From NCBI GenBank assembly GCA_003993805.1, contig RSEF01000001.1, positions 60,839,751 to 60,903,750 of the forward strand: a DNA stretch of 64,000 nt, in the 5' to 3' direction. Shown here one piece after another: positions 24,897-37,490 of this stretch. The notes below the pieces were generated by a model. It was not told the DNA's origin. It was given only the letters and a program-made list of their open reading frames with translations, and searched no databases. The translations under genes were made by a program, and so were the position numbers. Each line of letters opens with the position of its first letter. Within the stretch, counting starts at the first letter, position 1. This DNA comes from Himantopus leucocephalus. Taxonomy: Eukaryota > Chordata > Aves > Charadriiformes > Recurvirostridae.

Positions 24897-27800
24897 CTAC
24901 CAGGTCCCCGCAGCCCTGCCCCAGCCCCACCCTCTCCCCTCGCCAGGAAAAGCACCTTCATTTGAGGAATCTGCTCAGGGTAGACACAAAAAAACCACTT
25001 TCCAGAGCTGGTTGGGATGTAACGCGTGAGTTGCGGGTAGGTGTGCAGGAGGGGGCCTTCGCTGAGCAGCCCTTCGGCACTCCCCATCTATGGCTGGGGC
25101 TTGTGGGACCAGACCCTCCTCACCTCCAGCGAAACTTCTTTCTGGACAGTTTGGCCGTGGTGGGAGGCAATGCAGATGCTTTCATGGTTGGAAAGCATTT
25201 GAAAGGGCCAGTCACAACAGCGTGTGTGTGTCCATCCTGTGCTCCCTCCCCTTTTCTCTTCTTTTTCACTCTGTTTCTCTTAACACTTTTTGCACAAGGG
25301 AACATGCATCTCACCTTTCTCTCCCCCTTGCGCCTTGACCAGGGAGGATGGGGCTGCGGGAGGCCCCAGGCACTCTCACCAGAGCTGCTCCGAAGTAAGA
25401 GGCTAGGAAGGCTGTTTGCTCCAAGCCTATGGTAGGAAGGGGTAGCTGCGACCTAATGGAGAGGAACACCGTGCCAGTCCCTACAAGTGACCTGGGAATG
25501 AGTTTTAAAATGACTCTGCTCCTGCTCTGAGCTTTGCTCAGGTGCATGAAGAAACTAATTCATTCTTTAGCTTACAAAGAAAAAAAAAAGGCTCTCGTGG
25601 GTTTATTTTCCATGTTCTGCAGAAGTTGTCAAGTCAGACCTTGCCTGGCATAGCTGGAGAACCCCACATGCCTGTGTGTGCAGAGCACCCTGTGCTCCAG
25701 AGCCATTGGGGGTAAAAGCTGCCCAACAGTCTTCCCACCTTTGTGTCCATTAGGCATCACAGATGTGTCAGTGTAAAACCTTACCCAGGACATTCATAAC
25801 GGACTGAGTCCCATTCCTTCCCAGTGCTCAGCTTTCCATCATGCTGCCACAGACATTTTCAGAGAAGGCCAACGCAGGCCAGACCTGGTTTCTAGTGCCA
25901 GTGGAGGTACACACTCACCAGTGCCCTCCCAGCTTGCTTTTCCACCCCATCTCGTCCCACACACTTGGTTTACATGGTCACCTTTAGGGACGGAAGTTCT
26001 CCAGTGCAGCTGTCATGTGTCCCCCTGCTCTTCTCTTCTCCCAGGTCTTTGTCATGGGTTGCAAAACCACATCTCTCCTTTGGCCCTTGACCTCCTCCCT
26101 CACATTGCCCCTTTATTCCCAGCTGTTATGCTGGGGTGTGTGACCGCACCAGTGATGCTGATCACAACTCGCTGTTCAACAGGAGCTCAGGGATCCCCTC
26201 CAGGGAGATGTCCTGCTTATAGCTCCCCAGGACACACGTGTCAGGTGTTTGTGGATCTGGAGGGTGCCTGAGGTTCCTGCAAAAGCTCCCCACATTGCTC
26301 CCTGGGACCCTTTCTGAGCACAGCCCTGCTGGTATGGCACTACCCCATCTCTTGGTCTTGTTTTCCCTCCTCTTTTTCTCCTGTTCCTGCTTTCCTCACC
26401 ATTGCTCTTCATCTCCCACCTCGCAGCTGGACTGCAGAGCGAAGTTTCTCAGCTGGCTACTGCCACTTAACCAAGGGGCCAAGTTCCTCAGGTGAGATAC
26501 ATTGGTGCTTTTAGACCCAGGGCAGGGCTCCCATGTTGCCATGGGCAGAGTCCTGAGTGGACCTTGGCACTGCTGCCTGGCCGCAGGAGCAGGGGTGCTG
26601 TGTGATCAGCACTGGTGGGGTGCTGTCTCCTCCACCTGACTGCACCTCTTAACTCTACAACACATCAGGTCTGTAATGCATCACATTTGCATGAGCACAG
26701 CAGTCTGCCCAGCATCTGGAAATCCCCAACAAATGCACAAATTCCTCTTTCTACCCAGAGAAAATTTCTGCATGGGAGAAGAGGACCTGTTGGGGGAAGC
26801 CTGGATGCAGGGTACCCTTTTCACAGGCCACTGGTTTTGGACCTCCGCTGCAACCTGCATGGAGGAATCGTGTGTTTTGTGGTTCCTCCTTCTCTGTTTC
26901 ACTGTGGATCAGGTTACCTGTGGGTTTTGGGGGTTTATTTTTCCTGTAAGTCTATTCAAAGTCAGCAGGATCTCTAGAGAGCTTGGTGATGGGTGAACAG
27001 CGGGGCCTGGCCTTGAAGGCACAAGGCACTGTGGTGGCCGTGGGGGCTGAGATGCCTTGTATATTTGAAGGGAAGGGCAGGCTCTGTCCAAGGCTGCTCC
27101 TGACGACGGCACGTCCCTTGTTCAGGGTGGGGGGAGTTGCAGGGCGGAGGCAGGGATGACCTTCAAGGCACCAGCCATCACTTTCTCTGCTCAGGAGCTC
27201 ACGTGTGCATGGGTGAGAACAAGTTCAGGAACATTCCCCGTTCCTGTCTCTGTCTTACACCAAGCTTGGGCTAGTTGAGAGCACCTCCCGCCAGGAGACC
27301 CGGTCCTGCTGGAAGGATGAGGAGGAGGATGGCATCAGACGTAGCTGGGGCAGCCCCAGGGTCTCAGGGCCACCGAGAGCCCTGACTGCCTGCCCTGTGT
27401 TTTGCAGGCAGGGATGAAGCACAGCTCTGGGGTTGGAGCCCTGCACCTAGGGCACAGTGCACGCCTGTCCCCGAGACCCCTTTGCCATGATGTTCCTCTC
27501 CCAGTGGGTGCCCATGGTATGAGTGGTGGTTTCTCCCCACGTGTGTGTGTGAGTGAGCGGACACGGTGGGCCCTGTGTTGGAGACCATCGTGCCATATGG
27601 CTCCATATCTGTGTGAGACGGGCAGCTCCTGTCTGGCTGATACCAACTGTTAAATAAGAAATATATTTAAATACATATATATGTATGTATATTTAAAAAA
27701 TTAAAATTAAAATCAATCATATTAAAGCTACAACATGCAGCGGTTGGAGGCAGCGTGTGCTTTGTGCCGGGCTCTGCTGGGGTGAAATGCAACCAGACGG

Positions 27801-28090
27801 CAGGCAGCTGCACTTTGAAATCCCCGCAGTAGTGGGGGACCAGCCCTGGTTCTGGTCAGCCCTCCTGGTGGGCAACAGCCTCCCATTCCAGGCTCAGGGT
27901 CTGGTTCCCCCGAGCAAGGCTGGAGCATTCTGGGACCCCCTGGGACATGCTGTGCAGAGGTGGGTGAGTCCATCCTGCTGTCTCAATAAATCCCTTGGCG
28001 CTCCATGTCCTTTACCCAGTAAAGCCACCAGCATCCCCACTGCGACACATGCACACAGGACAAAGAGCCAGGATGGGCAGGGATCATGGG
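24897..28090 (+). other. PMM1: PMM1 3' region
   Basis: No coding exon can be supported. The PMM1 3' UTR starts at 24897 and there is no AATAAA in the first 3 kb. An AT-rich patch with ATTAAA (27721-27726) and a canonical AATAAA at 27985-27990 are the best poly(A) candidates, giving a UTR of up to about 3.1 kb. A shorter UTR using a variant hexamer is possible. Confidence 0.5.
27985..27990 (+). terminator. PMM1: Candidate PMM1 distal poly(A) signal
   Basis: AATAAA on the PMM1 strand, about 120 bp before the oppositely oriented CSDC2 poly(A) signal. An upstream ATTAAA at 27721-27726 is an alternative. Confidence 0.45.
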
Positions 28091-28107
28091 AAAGTCACTT
28101 TTAATGG

Positions 28108-28113
28108 TTTATT
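28108..28113 (-). terminator. CSDC2: CSDC2 poly(A) signal
   Basis: TTTATT on the plus strand gives AATAAA on the CSDC2 strand, in the context GGCAATAAACC. It is about 1.73 kb past the CSDC2 stop, giving a long 3' UTR (about 28090-29841). Another AATAAA on this strand at 28199-28204 could give a slightly shorter end. Confidence 0.65.
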
Positions 28114-28950
28114 GCCAATGTTACAAAGGTTGACACACTGTCAGACAGGCGGAAACTACACCGGAGTTGTAAAAACACCAACAAGTCTAGGGTTTTAGTT
28201 TATTTCCCAAAAAAAGAGAGAGAAAAAAAAAAAAAAGAATCAAAGTTTGCCTTGGCCAAGCTGACTGCGTGTCCCGGGGATGCCTGGGGCCTGAGCTGGG
28301 GTCGCTGCAGCCCCTGAATGAGCTGGGCTTCACGTTGGCAGTGAGATGGGCTGCGGGGTCCTGGGGCAGTCCCCATACCAGCCTGGGCAGCGCGCGGTGG
28401 TCCTCCCGAATCCACAGGGCCCCAGCTGTCCTTCGTGGCACCAGCCTTGCACCCCTCCTCTCCCCGCTTATGGCAGACCCCTGTCCCCACCGCAACAGCG
28501 GCAGCAAGAAAGGTGAAAAACGCCCCTCTCCATCAGTGCTGAGGACCGGCAGCGCCGGCGGCTCCCACCAGCACCACGACTGGGTGCCTGAGGACCCAGC
28601 CGTCGTCGCCTGCCCTGCTCGCAGGGCTGCTTGCCCTGCTTTGAAATAAACCCCTTAAGATGCTGATAATCTCTGGAGCGTCGGTGCAGGCACCGTTTCC
28701 CTGGGGTCAGTTCAGGCCCGGGCTGGTGCGCACCGTCCCTGTCCCACCGCCCTCTGCCCCTTCCCTCCCCGGGCCGCTGGAGCCCGCCTGGCCAGGCTAT
28801 GGCGGAGAAGACCAAAAAAGAAGTTTGTGCTTTGTATACGAGACCCTGCCTACACCAGGGGGGCTGGGGAGGAGGTGGCTGCGCTTGCCCCACGGCCGAG
28901 GCTACCAAAACCCCTCAGCCCCTTGCCCCCCCCCGGCAAGCTACAGACAT

Positions 28951-28984
28951 GCACACACACACACACACACACATACACACACAC
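28951..28984. repeat. (CA)n / (GT)n microsatellite in CSDC2 3' UTR
   Basis: A run of CA dinucleotides with one interrupting T (about 16 units). On the CSDC2 transcript strand it reads as GU repeats within the 3' UTR. Confidence 0.95.
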
Positions 28985-29841
28985 GTGGGAAAGGGAGGGG
29001 TCCCCCTGGGGGCTGGGGGGGGACAAGGGGAGGAGGAGGAGAAGGCGGCCATCTCCCCAAAACCATGTCAGCACCGAGCCGAGAAAAGTGCGTTGCCGGC
29101 CCGGCAGGGAGCACAGAGGTGTCAAGTGCACCCTCAGCCCCCCCAGGCACAACGCCGAGCACCCCCGGCGCCCTGCCAGCAGCCGTTTGCCCCTTAAAAC
29201 TAAATTTTTTTTCTTTCTGTAAGCCACTCGCCTCCCCGTGGCACCGCTGTCCTGAGATCTTTTGATGGAGGGAGGTGGCTCAGGCGGGTGCCGTGAGCTG
29301 CCAGCGATGGGGATGCGTCTCAGCCACCCGGTCCCTGCGCAGTGACATAACCGCCCCATGCCCCCCTGTTTCCCTCCAACCCCACAGCATGCCCCACTGC
29401 TGCCGTGCTGCAGGCAGCAGGACCAAGCCGGGTGCCCGTCTTGGCAGAGTGGGGTTCAGGAGGATGAGCCAAAACCCCCCGGCCCTCTCCTGCTCTCAGC
29501 ACCTGCTGCAGCCCAGGACAGCTCGGGAGTCGGGGTGTAGGACTGGTTCCCCTGCTCCCCATGGCCCCGGGGGCAAGGAAGGGGACATGGGGCTCGGCAC
29601 TGCCCCCAGAGCTGGGGGGTGGCAGGGGAGGGCTCTGCTTCTCCCGTCCCCCTCAACAGACACTTACAAACACACACAGAGAAAGGAAACCGTAACCTTA
29701 TAAAAGACACCGAACGCAAACGCCTGCATGTTTGGGGGCAGCCCCGGTCCCGTCGCCGCCTCGGCTCCCCCCGCGCCCCCGGCGAGCGGCCGAGCAGGCT
29801 TGCTGTGTGGGGCCGAGTGGCCGGCGTGCCCCCCTGGGCGC

Positions 29842-30820
29842 CTAGGAGCCGATGATCTGGCCGGACCACGTCTCGTGCTTCGTGTGGGGTGCCAGGTTGG
29901 TGAGGACCACCTCCACCGCCTGGAACTTCTGATTCTTGGGAGGGATGGGGCAGACCTTGTACGTCACCTCGTCCCCCTCCACTGGGACGTACTCCCCCTC
30001 GATGCTGTGGGAGAGGAGAGGAGAGGTGGTGGGGCTGGGGCCAAGAGCCAGACCCCCTCCCTGGACCACCCAGCACCAAGGAAGGCACCCGACGCACCAG
30101 CTGTGCCTCGGGAAAGAAAACCCACCGGCGAGGTGGTGGTAGAGGACAGGCAGAGCCTCATCCCCACCCCATGGAGACATCCCCAGCCCATGGGTCTCCA
30201 GCCCCATGGTGATGGCATGGCTCACCCAGGGGTGTCCCAGCACCGCGTAACCCCTGGACTTACTCAGACACGTGGACGAAAATGTCCTCTGTGCCGTTCT
30301 CGGGGGTGATAAACCCGTGGCCCTGGGAGCGAGAGAACTGCTTGCAGACGCCCTTGAAGATGGGGCCGGCGGAGGCACGTGCTGTCCTGTGGGAGGAAAG
30401 GGACGGAGATGTCTCAATGGTGGCACTCGCCCAGGGGGCAGCACAGGGAGAGGTTTGCCATGAAAACATGGCGTTCCCTGGGAGAGCGCATGGCACCCAC
30501 CCACAGTGGGTGCAGTGATGTTGGCCACCGCAGTGGCGACATGCACCAGGCGTAAAGGGTTTTGCAGGCGCTGCTGGTGACGACAGTCCCTTCTCGGCTC
30601 AGCCGGACAGTGTCAACCCCACTCACTGTGTGCCAGGTACTTACGCCGAGTAGGTCCTGGTCCTCTTGGTGGGGAGGGGGCTGGGCAGGTCCCGCAGCAG
30701 GAGGTTGCCCCGCTCCCAGATGCGGCTGCCCTCCCGCTGGAAAGGGAAGGTGGGCCACACTGGCGACTTGGGGGAGTGCAGGGGTGGCACCGCCGGTGGG
30801 GCGCTGGGGTCCGATGACAT
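29842..30820 (-). CDS. CSDC2: CSDC2 (PIPPin), cold-shock-domain RNA-binding protein
   Basis: Three coding exons on the minus strand, in transcript order: 30820-30645 (ATG at 30820-30818), 30386-30264 and 30004-29842 (TAG). They encode 153 aa, the same length as the human protein. The N-terminal 60 residues are Pro/Ser/Arg-rich with [10 protein letters not shown] and [11 protein letters not shown]. The cold-shock domain follows (about residues 66-135) with the RNP1-like GHGFITPE and RNP2-like DIFVHVS strands, then [14 protein letters not shown]. The C-terminus ends TWSGQIIGS. In mammals the protein binds 3' UTRs of histone H1.0 and H3.3 mRNAs, mainly in brain, and is a paralogue of CARHSP1. 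The start is in a strong context (CCCACCATGT). Exon 2 begins at 30910 after a CCCCAG acceptor, so 30910-30821 is 5' UTR. It is convergent with PMM1. Confidence 0.96.
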
Positions 30821-30910
30821 GGTGGGACCAGTGGGCTCCTCCGTTTTGGGGATGGGCGGGCGGGTGGCAGGAGAAAGGGCAGCTGGGCACACGGGTCTGC
30901 TGCCTGAGGC

Positions 30911-33900
30911 CTGGGGAGCAAAGCACAGGGGGTGGTTACAGGTCCCCCCAGGGGGGGCTTTTGGCAGGGGCAGTTTGCTGTCAGGAATTACCCACTCTGC
31001 TCCCGGCCCCCTGTCTGTGTGGGCAGGCAGCATGCCACTGACATTCGTTACTGGGCACCAACCCCTGGCACTGGGAAGCCCATCCGGGATGTCCCAGCAA
31101 ATCAGTCCCGAGGGAAGGAAAGAGCCTGGTTTGTTGCTGCATCTTTCATTTTCCAGGATAATCCCACATATTAGAGATGAAGCTGCTAAATTGGCAGGTG
31201 CCCTGGGAGAAGGAGGAGCTGAGCGCAGGCTGCTACGGGCAGGGACCATTTTGGCAAGGATGCCAACACTGCACCAGCATGCCTGGTCCCCCTGCCCTGG
31301 CCTCTGAGATCTCTCCCAGCTCGAGATTTCTGCTAAAAGGGTGAAGGAAACAGTTTGAGACAACAGGTAGGTCAAGGCCAGGGGTCTGAGGTCTCCCCAC
31401 TGCTGGAGGTTGCCTCAGCTCTATGGGATTTAGAACCTAACCCCAGCACCAGCCAGTGGCTCGCTGCCTGCCTGGACACATCCCTACGGGGAAGGGACAC
31501 CAGGAGGTTATTTTTGGGCCGCTGGCAGCACACACCGCCCTTGGGCACCTCAGACAAGCCACAACACAAGCACAACCTCCTGTCACTGCGGTTATTGGGA
31601 TCCAGTTTTTGGCTGGCATCATGCAGTTTGCAAGGAGTTAAAGTCCCAAGGGGCAGAAACCCACAACCTTTGGCTGCCGAAGGATGGCCAGGTCACCTGC
31701 CGAAGAGCAGGAGCCAGACCAAGCGTGGGCACGGCTGTCCTCGACGAACCACCTCCAGCATGAAATTATGGGGTGGGGGGAGTTGTGCATTTTTAAGCCT
31801 CACAGCAAGATGCTCTGGTGCGTGATCAGCGCTGCAGCCGCTTGCTCAGAAAGCCTTTGCACTGCCAATTTCTCTTCCCATCAGTCGCTGATTCTGATGC
31901 CGGGTGCCTTTGTCTCAGGGTGCCCCTTGCCAGCAGCTGCTTGGGGGCACTGTTCTTCGGGGGTGCTGGGTGGGGGCTCACCTGTCTCCATCACCCCTCA
32001 GGCTTGAGGGTTTCCCCATCACCTGGAGCTCAGGAGCCCGACATCCCTTGGAGTTACCATTCCCTTCCCCACCACCCCCTCCAGCCCTTCTTGCCCCACT
32101 GGGGCATGCAGCATCTTTTGGGATGACACCTGCACACACCGGGAAACCCAGAGAATATTTAATTTGGTTTCTGACTCATCCGTGGCCCCTTGAGATGCAG
32201 AGGCCCTGGGGGGACGTGCAAAAGGGGGTCACCTCCACTCCCAAATTAGCAGGCACCAAGGACATGGGAAACGGTTTCTAGAGCAGCTGAAGTTTCAGGG
32301 AGGGACCAGGCAACTCTTGTTCCCCTCACCCACCTCCTCTTGCTTCCCCTGCCAGGGGGTCTGCCTGTCGCCAAGCCCTGACCGCTGCCAGTCCCACTCT
32401 GGTGCCCATCCACACCATCCACACCACACACCACACATGTTTCCTAACAGCTGCCCCCTCTCAGCCCTGCAAAGCTTCACCCCAAGGTCCAGGCGGCAGA
32501 GGCCACACTGCAATCCCACCCCAAAGCCTCCTGCCCTCTGAGACAACTTCCAGCTGCAGTGGCAAACCCCTCCAAAAGGTCTCTCCCATCCGTCCCCGCA
32601 CCAAACCCTTCATGCGCTTCAGTGGCTCCTCTCTGCCATGAAGCAACTGGAGCACATGCGTCTGCCTTCTGCTCCACAGCCCACCCCACTGCAGGGCTGC
32701 TCAGCTCCCGGCCCGCTGGGCTCAGCGTCTCCTGCCCCCATGCCCAAATTCAGCATCTCCTGCCCCCATTCCCAGGCTCACCACCTCCTTCCCCCACGCC
32801 CAAGGAGCTCGGAGAGGCTCAGGTAGCATCCAAGCAAGAGACCCAAAAGCTGGAGCAGCCACCAAGCTGCTTCTCTGGTCCCATCTGTGCCCCTCATCTG
32901 ACCACTCTGCCTGTGCTGGCGAGCAGCCTGGTCACTTTTGGGCAGCAAAAAGCAATGTGGTCCCCAAGCATCGCTGCAGCATCCGGCACCTTCCCAGGAG
33001 GTGTCAGGGCTGGACTAGCAAGACGACTTGGGGGAAGCGGCCCTCAGTTCTCTGCCACATCATGGAGCCGCCACTATGAAAATGGCTTCACCACGGCGTG
33101 CGCGCTTTCACTGACAAGGCCTTTTGGTTCCCCCACCAGATTAGGGACAATGGAGGGTATTTAACCTGAATAACGTTGCTTGGAGCAAACTATTAGTATG
33201 CTGAGGGGGTTGGTTGGTGCCAGGAGAAAGAGCTTCCTCTGGCAGGTCCACAAGGGGCTGGAAAAATGGAAGTTTCCCAGAGGCAAAACAAAAATAAGAG
33301 GCAAAGGGGAAGAGGCGTGCAAGAGGGAGAGCCTTGCAGGGACAAAACGGCGTGGGCAGATGAAGTGGCAACTGAGAGTGGGTTTGCCCCAGCTTCACCT
33401 GTGGGACCAGCGCAGGCCAGGGTGCCCTGGAAGGCCCCCTGCTCTGGGGGACGAGCGGTGATGGGGAGCAGGAGCATGCTGGGCATCGCTGGGGGAGAGG
33501 AGGCAGCCAGTCCGCTCCCAAGGCCCAAGGGCAGCAGTGGAGGGTGCCCTCCCAGGCACCCCATTTGCCCCCAGGAGCTGAGCTTGCCTCATGTGGGAGA
33601 ACAAGCCAGGCACGACTGCACCTGTGCACTTTGGGGGGCTCTGGCTGGCCCATGGGTATATGGGGGAGAGCCCTGGCATGGGGTGGCAGCTCAGTGGGAT
33701 GAGCACAGGGACAGGGCACAGTGAGGCTGTGGGATCCCCATCCTCGTGGGTATGCAACCCCCCCACGGACACATCCCTCATCAGCCTGCGCTAGCTGAGG
33801 CATTGCACCTAAGTCCTGCCTGGAGTGGGCGGTGGAGCAGACACCCCCATCTGTCCCATGGCTGTGCCGAGGCCGGCTCCCACGGCCAGCAGCGCTCTGC

Positions 33901-36900
33901 CCTGCTCCAGTGCCTGGCTTGAGCACCCCAAATTTGTGGGTCAGCCTTGGGGCCTGGTGGCTGAATGCTCAGCATTGCAAGTGCCAGTGAAGCTGAGGCT
34001 GAGCGGGAGCTCTGGCACCAAGGGGGGCTCCGGGGCGGTATCCTGTCTCCCACCTCACTTAAATCCCTGCAGCAAACAAAGGGACCGAGGAAATTAAACT
34101 CATGGCAAAAGCAGGCTGAGAGAAGAGGGGAGAGGCTAGCATGTCCTCACCGGTATCTTCTCCCCTCCCAGCCCAGCCAGAGACCAGGGAAAGCCTCTCC
34201 CATCCTCCTGTCCTTCTCCTTCCCTCCCTCTGCTCCACCCCACCATCCTCCCCCCAGCCCTGCAACCACCTTTCTTCACGATGCAGCCCCAGCAGGCAAC
34301 AAGGAGGGGGCATCTGGGGGGACAGGAGGCTTTTTCCCCCCTCTCCTCCATCACCAGTAGTCACCCTAACCCCCGCTGAGGCTGACAGCATCTCTTCCCA
34401 CCCCGGGTCTCTCCTGGCCTGGCAGACATCACCCACGACACTGTGTCCACCCTGCGCACGTATTCGGTGCCGGGATGAAATCCAGGTCACTTGAGGAGGT
34501 GAGCAGAGGCTGCAGCAGCCTGGCTCTGCTGTGGGGCACGGGAAGCCTCTCCAGTGTAACCCCCCCCTCCTCCCACCACCACTGCAGGACCTCCACCACG
34601 TTCCTCCCCATCTCCCCTCGGTGGCTTTGCTCTGAGGGTCCCCTGGGGTGACAGTCCTCCGAGGCAAGGACGCACGTAAGCAGCACCAAGCCCAGTGCTC
34701 CCTGGAAGGATGCTCTTCGTAAAAAACACCCCCCACCCCGTCCATCTCTCCCCCTCCCCAAAGAAACCATCTCGGATCGAAACCCCAGAGCCCTCTGGTG
34801 GGGCAGCGGCAGCCAGCTTTGCTTTTATATTTTTCGCAGGGCAGGCTTCCGAGCCGAGCTGACAGTCGGGATTGCTCACAGGCGAACGCACGAAAACCCA
34901 GGCCAATTAAGGCAGACAGGCAGTAGACACATCAGCTTTTATCTCGAGATCCAAGTACCCCATTCATCACCAGCCACTGAAAGGTCTGTGGTTTATCAAA
35001 TAAAATCAAATAAAATCACTGTCTCTCTCCCTCTCTTTAAAGCCAAACACATTGACTTGGGTGCTGGCTGTGACCTTATTTAACTAAACATCCTTTCAAG
35101 GTCCCCCAAAGGGGGGAAGGACCCTTTGAAGAGGCATCAGCCTCTGTCTGCCACTCCCCGTTCATTAGCGGCAGCGAAGAAAAACCCCTCTACGAGTCCC
35201 TCGGCCGGGCGGGGGAATACATATTTAATTGGCTTAATCGCCCTCGGCGAGACGGCCCTCCCGCGCGGTGTTTCTTTGTGCTCCTTCTCATCCGTCGGGA
35301 CCCCCGGGCTGCCCAGGACGGATGGACGGATGGATGGACGGGCGGCCGCTCTGCCGGCAGCTGTCACGCTCCGGCTGCGGGACGTGACCCTTCGGCTGGC
35401 TCGCCGTTGCCTTTATGGGCTGTTTCCTTTCATGCTGCCACGTCCCTTTGCAAATCCCCGGGGCTCGGATGCTGTCTGCCACCACGTTCGGGTCTCTCGA
35501 GTGCCGGTTGAGGAGCTGGAGGTTATTTTCCCTCTGCTGCCTTTTCCAGTGAGCTCCCGCATGGGCTTTTCCCTGCCGCTCCCCATCACGTTTTCTCCAT
35601 CCCTTGTGACTGCCAGTGGCCCCAGTTTAGGAGTCAGGTTTACCTCCCAGCTCCTTCCACCCCAGTAGCAAAAAGGTCTCAGTATGTCAAAAAGACACCC
35701 TCATCTCCGCAGCCGGCTGCCGGCAGCCATCTCCTCACCCCAGGGAGCAGGGAAAGCGATGTTCTGGCCCACCGCCATCCTGGGGGAGGCTCATGCCCCC
35801 CCCGACCCAGCCTGTCTAGACACGGGCTGAAACAGAGAAGAGATACTCCCTCCCAGACGCGGGAGCATATCCCCAGAGCTCGATGCAGAAACAAAAATCC
35901 CATTTTTCAGCCGCTTTGGCACATGCAGGCGCCGAGGGACCCACCAACAACGCGGTGGCCAGCAGAGACCCCGAATCGGCATCTCCCGAGGGGGCTGCTG
36001 TGAAGGGCAGGAACCAGCTGGGGAACAGGGATGGCTCCAGGCAGGGGTTACCAAAAGCAGGGCCACCACAGCGCTCGCCGGGCTACGTTTCTCCATCCTC
36101 CCTTCCTTGGAGGAGGCTCACAGCCTCAGCGTCTGGCAGGTTTTTATAAATGCTGTCTCTGTCCGATGCTAATGAAAGCCTCTCACTGCCCCCCCCCCTT
36201 ATTTTTTTTTGGTTACCGGATTGTGCCATTAAGAGTTAAATCCCAAGCCAAGCAAATTCCTTGCCTACCCTGCATGTTAAAACCCCCTTTGCTGAGACAA
36301 ATTACTACAGGAAAAAATAAACCAGGCGGTTTTTGGGGAATACACACTGACAGCGTCCCCTCCCCAGCTAAGCCAATCACGCTCACAACTCCAGGGATCT
36401 TTGCTGAGATAGTCTCGCCTACGATACAGCCTGCTTAGCGCTAAAATATGAATGTCACCTTTATGGATCGATTATAAAAAGCTCCCTTAGTCGGTGCAGG
36501 GCTGCCCAGTTCTCGGGGAGGCCATGGGGGAGAGCAAGCAGGCTGCCAGACGCAAAGGGAAAGCAAAGGGAGAAGCCATCATGGAGGCTTCATTTACCTT
36601 TTAAGCATATATGCATAATCATCACTCCCAAATATCAAATTTGTGGGATTTGGTTGTTTTGTTGTTTTGCTTTTTTTGGTTGGTTTTTTTTTTTTTTTTT
36701 AATTAGAATAGGTTCTGTCCAAAGACCTGGTGTAAATGTCCTCGTCCGCGTCCTTCCTTCCTCCTTTGTGGATCTAACTTGCCGTCTGCAGGAATGAATA
36801 GTGCAGCCAGTCCCAAAGAAACCCCAGTCCAAGCCCCCATCGTTATCAGCCCGCTTTAACAAAACAGATTTTTTTACAAATCGCCTCTTCCTCACCCAGC

Positions 36901-37219
36901 AATTGGAGACCTGGGTCCCAGCTGACCTCAGCCCTCCGTGGCAAAGCCCCCGGTTATTTGCCCCCCAGTCAAAGCAGACACGGCAACAACGCCGCCGCCA
37001 CCACCACCACCACCCCCAGAGGAGTTATTGTTCCTCAGGCTGGTGGGGAATAACCAAACCGGAGGAGGGAAGTCGCGCTTCACCCTCGCACCTCTCCGCC
37101 GTCGAAAGGAAAAAGCAGCTTTGAAAGAAAAAAGGCGGTGCGCGAAGTTTAACCTCCAGCTTACAATAGCCCGGGCAAAGCTGGATGGCCATTGTGCCTC
37201 CCCCCCAACCCCCCCTTAC
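30911..37219 (-). other. CSDC2: CSDC2 intron 1
   Basis: An inferred 6.3-kb intron between the putative 5' UTR exon (ending 37220) and the first coding exon (30910). It holds a 28-bp three-copy tandem repeat (32722-32805) and an AT-richer block at about 34.9-36.9 kb with poly-T/poly-A tracts. Open frames inside it (for example the minus-strand 33141-33926) have no family resemblance. Confidence 0.6.
32722..32805. repeat. Three-copy degenerate 28-bp tandem repeat
   Basis: Units start at 32722, 32750 and 32778, each of the form TCAGC.TCTCCTGCCCCCA with a short variable tail. Confidence 0.85.
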
Positions 37220-37450
37220 CTCCTCAGCAGTGACGGGCTCCCTGGAGCTGCGCTCTGCAGAGCATCGGTGCTCGGCGGGGCCGAAGGCTCCTCGGCTGCC
37301 TTGCGAGGAGCAGCGGTCTCGCCCGCAGCCCGGCTCTTGGGGGGCTTTCTCCGTCTGCCCGCCCGCCTGCCTGCCTGCCTGCCGGCTGCCTGCTGCTGAT
37401 GGATCCGCGGTATCTGATGTGTGTATGATGCGCGCCTCGCACACACACCA
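37220..37450 (-). other. CSDC2: Putative CSDC2 non-coding first exon
   Basis: On the minus strand a good donor, GAG|GTAAGG, ends a GC-rich block at 37220. The nearest acceptor-linked exon downstream is the CSDC2 exon starting at 30910. The block lies in a CpG-rich region with a CRE just upstream, as expected for a first exon. The 5' end is not defined by sequence. Confidence 0.5.
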
Positions 37451-37490
37451 CACACGCACGCATCCGCACGCCTTCCCCTGACGTCAGGGC
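37220..37490 (-). promoter_or_regulatory. CSDC2: CSDC2 CpG-rich promoter with perfect CRE
   Basis: A CpG-rich block ending in a full palindromic cAMP response element TGACGTCA at 37479-37486, upstream of the putative first exon on the minus strand. There is no clear TATA box. CREB/ATF control is inferred from the motif and its position. Confidence 0.55.

Noticed and set aside
33141..33926. 261-codon minus-strand open frame in CSDC2 intron 1
   Set aside because: It is on the CSDC2 strand but lies inside the inferred intron, has no recognisable family, and its Pro/Ser/Ala-rich composition is typical of chance frames in GC-rich DNA.
35126..35668. 180-codon plus-strand open frame near 35.4 kb
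   Set aside because: No recognised domain; it sits antisense within CSDC2 intron 1.
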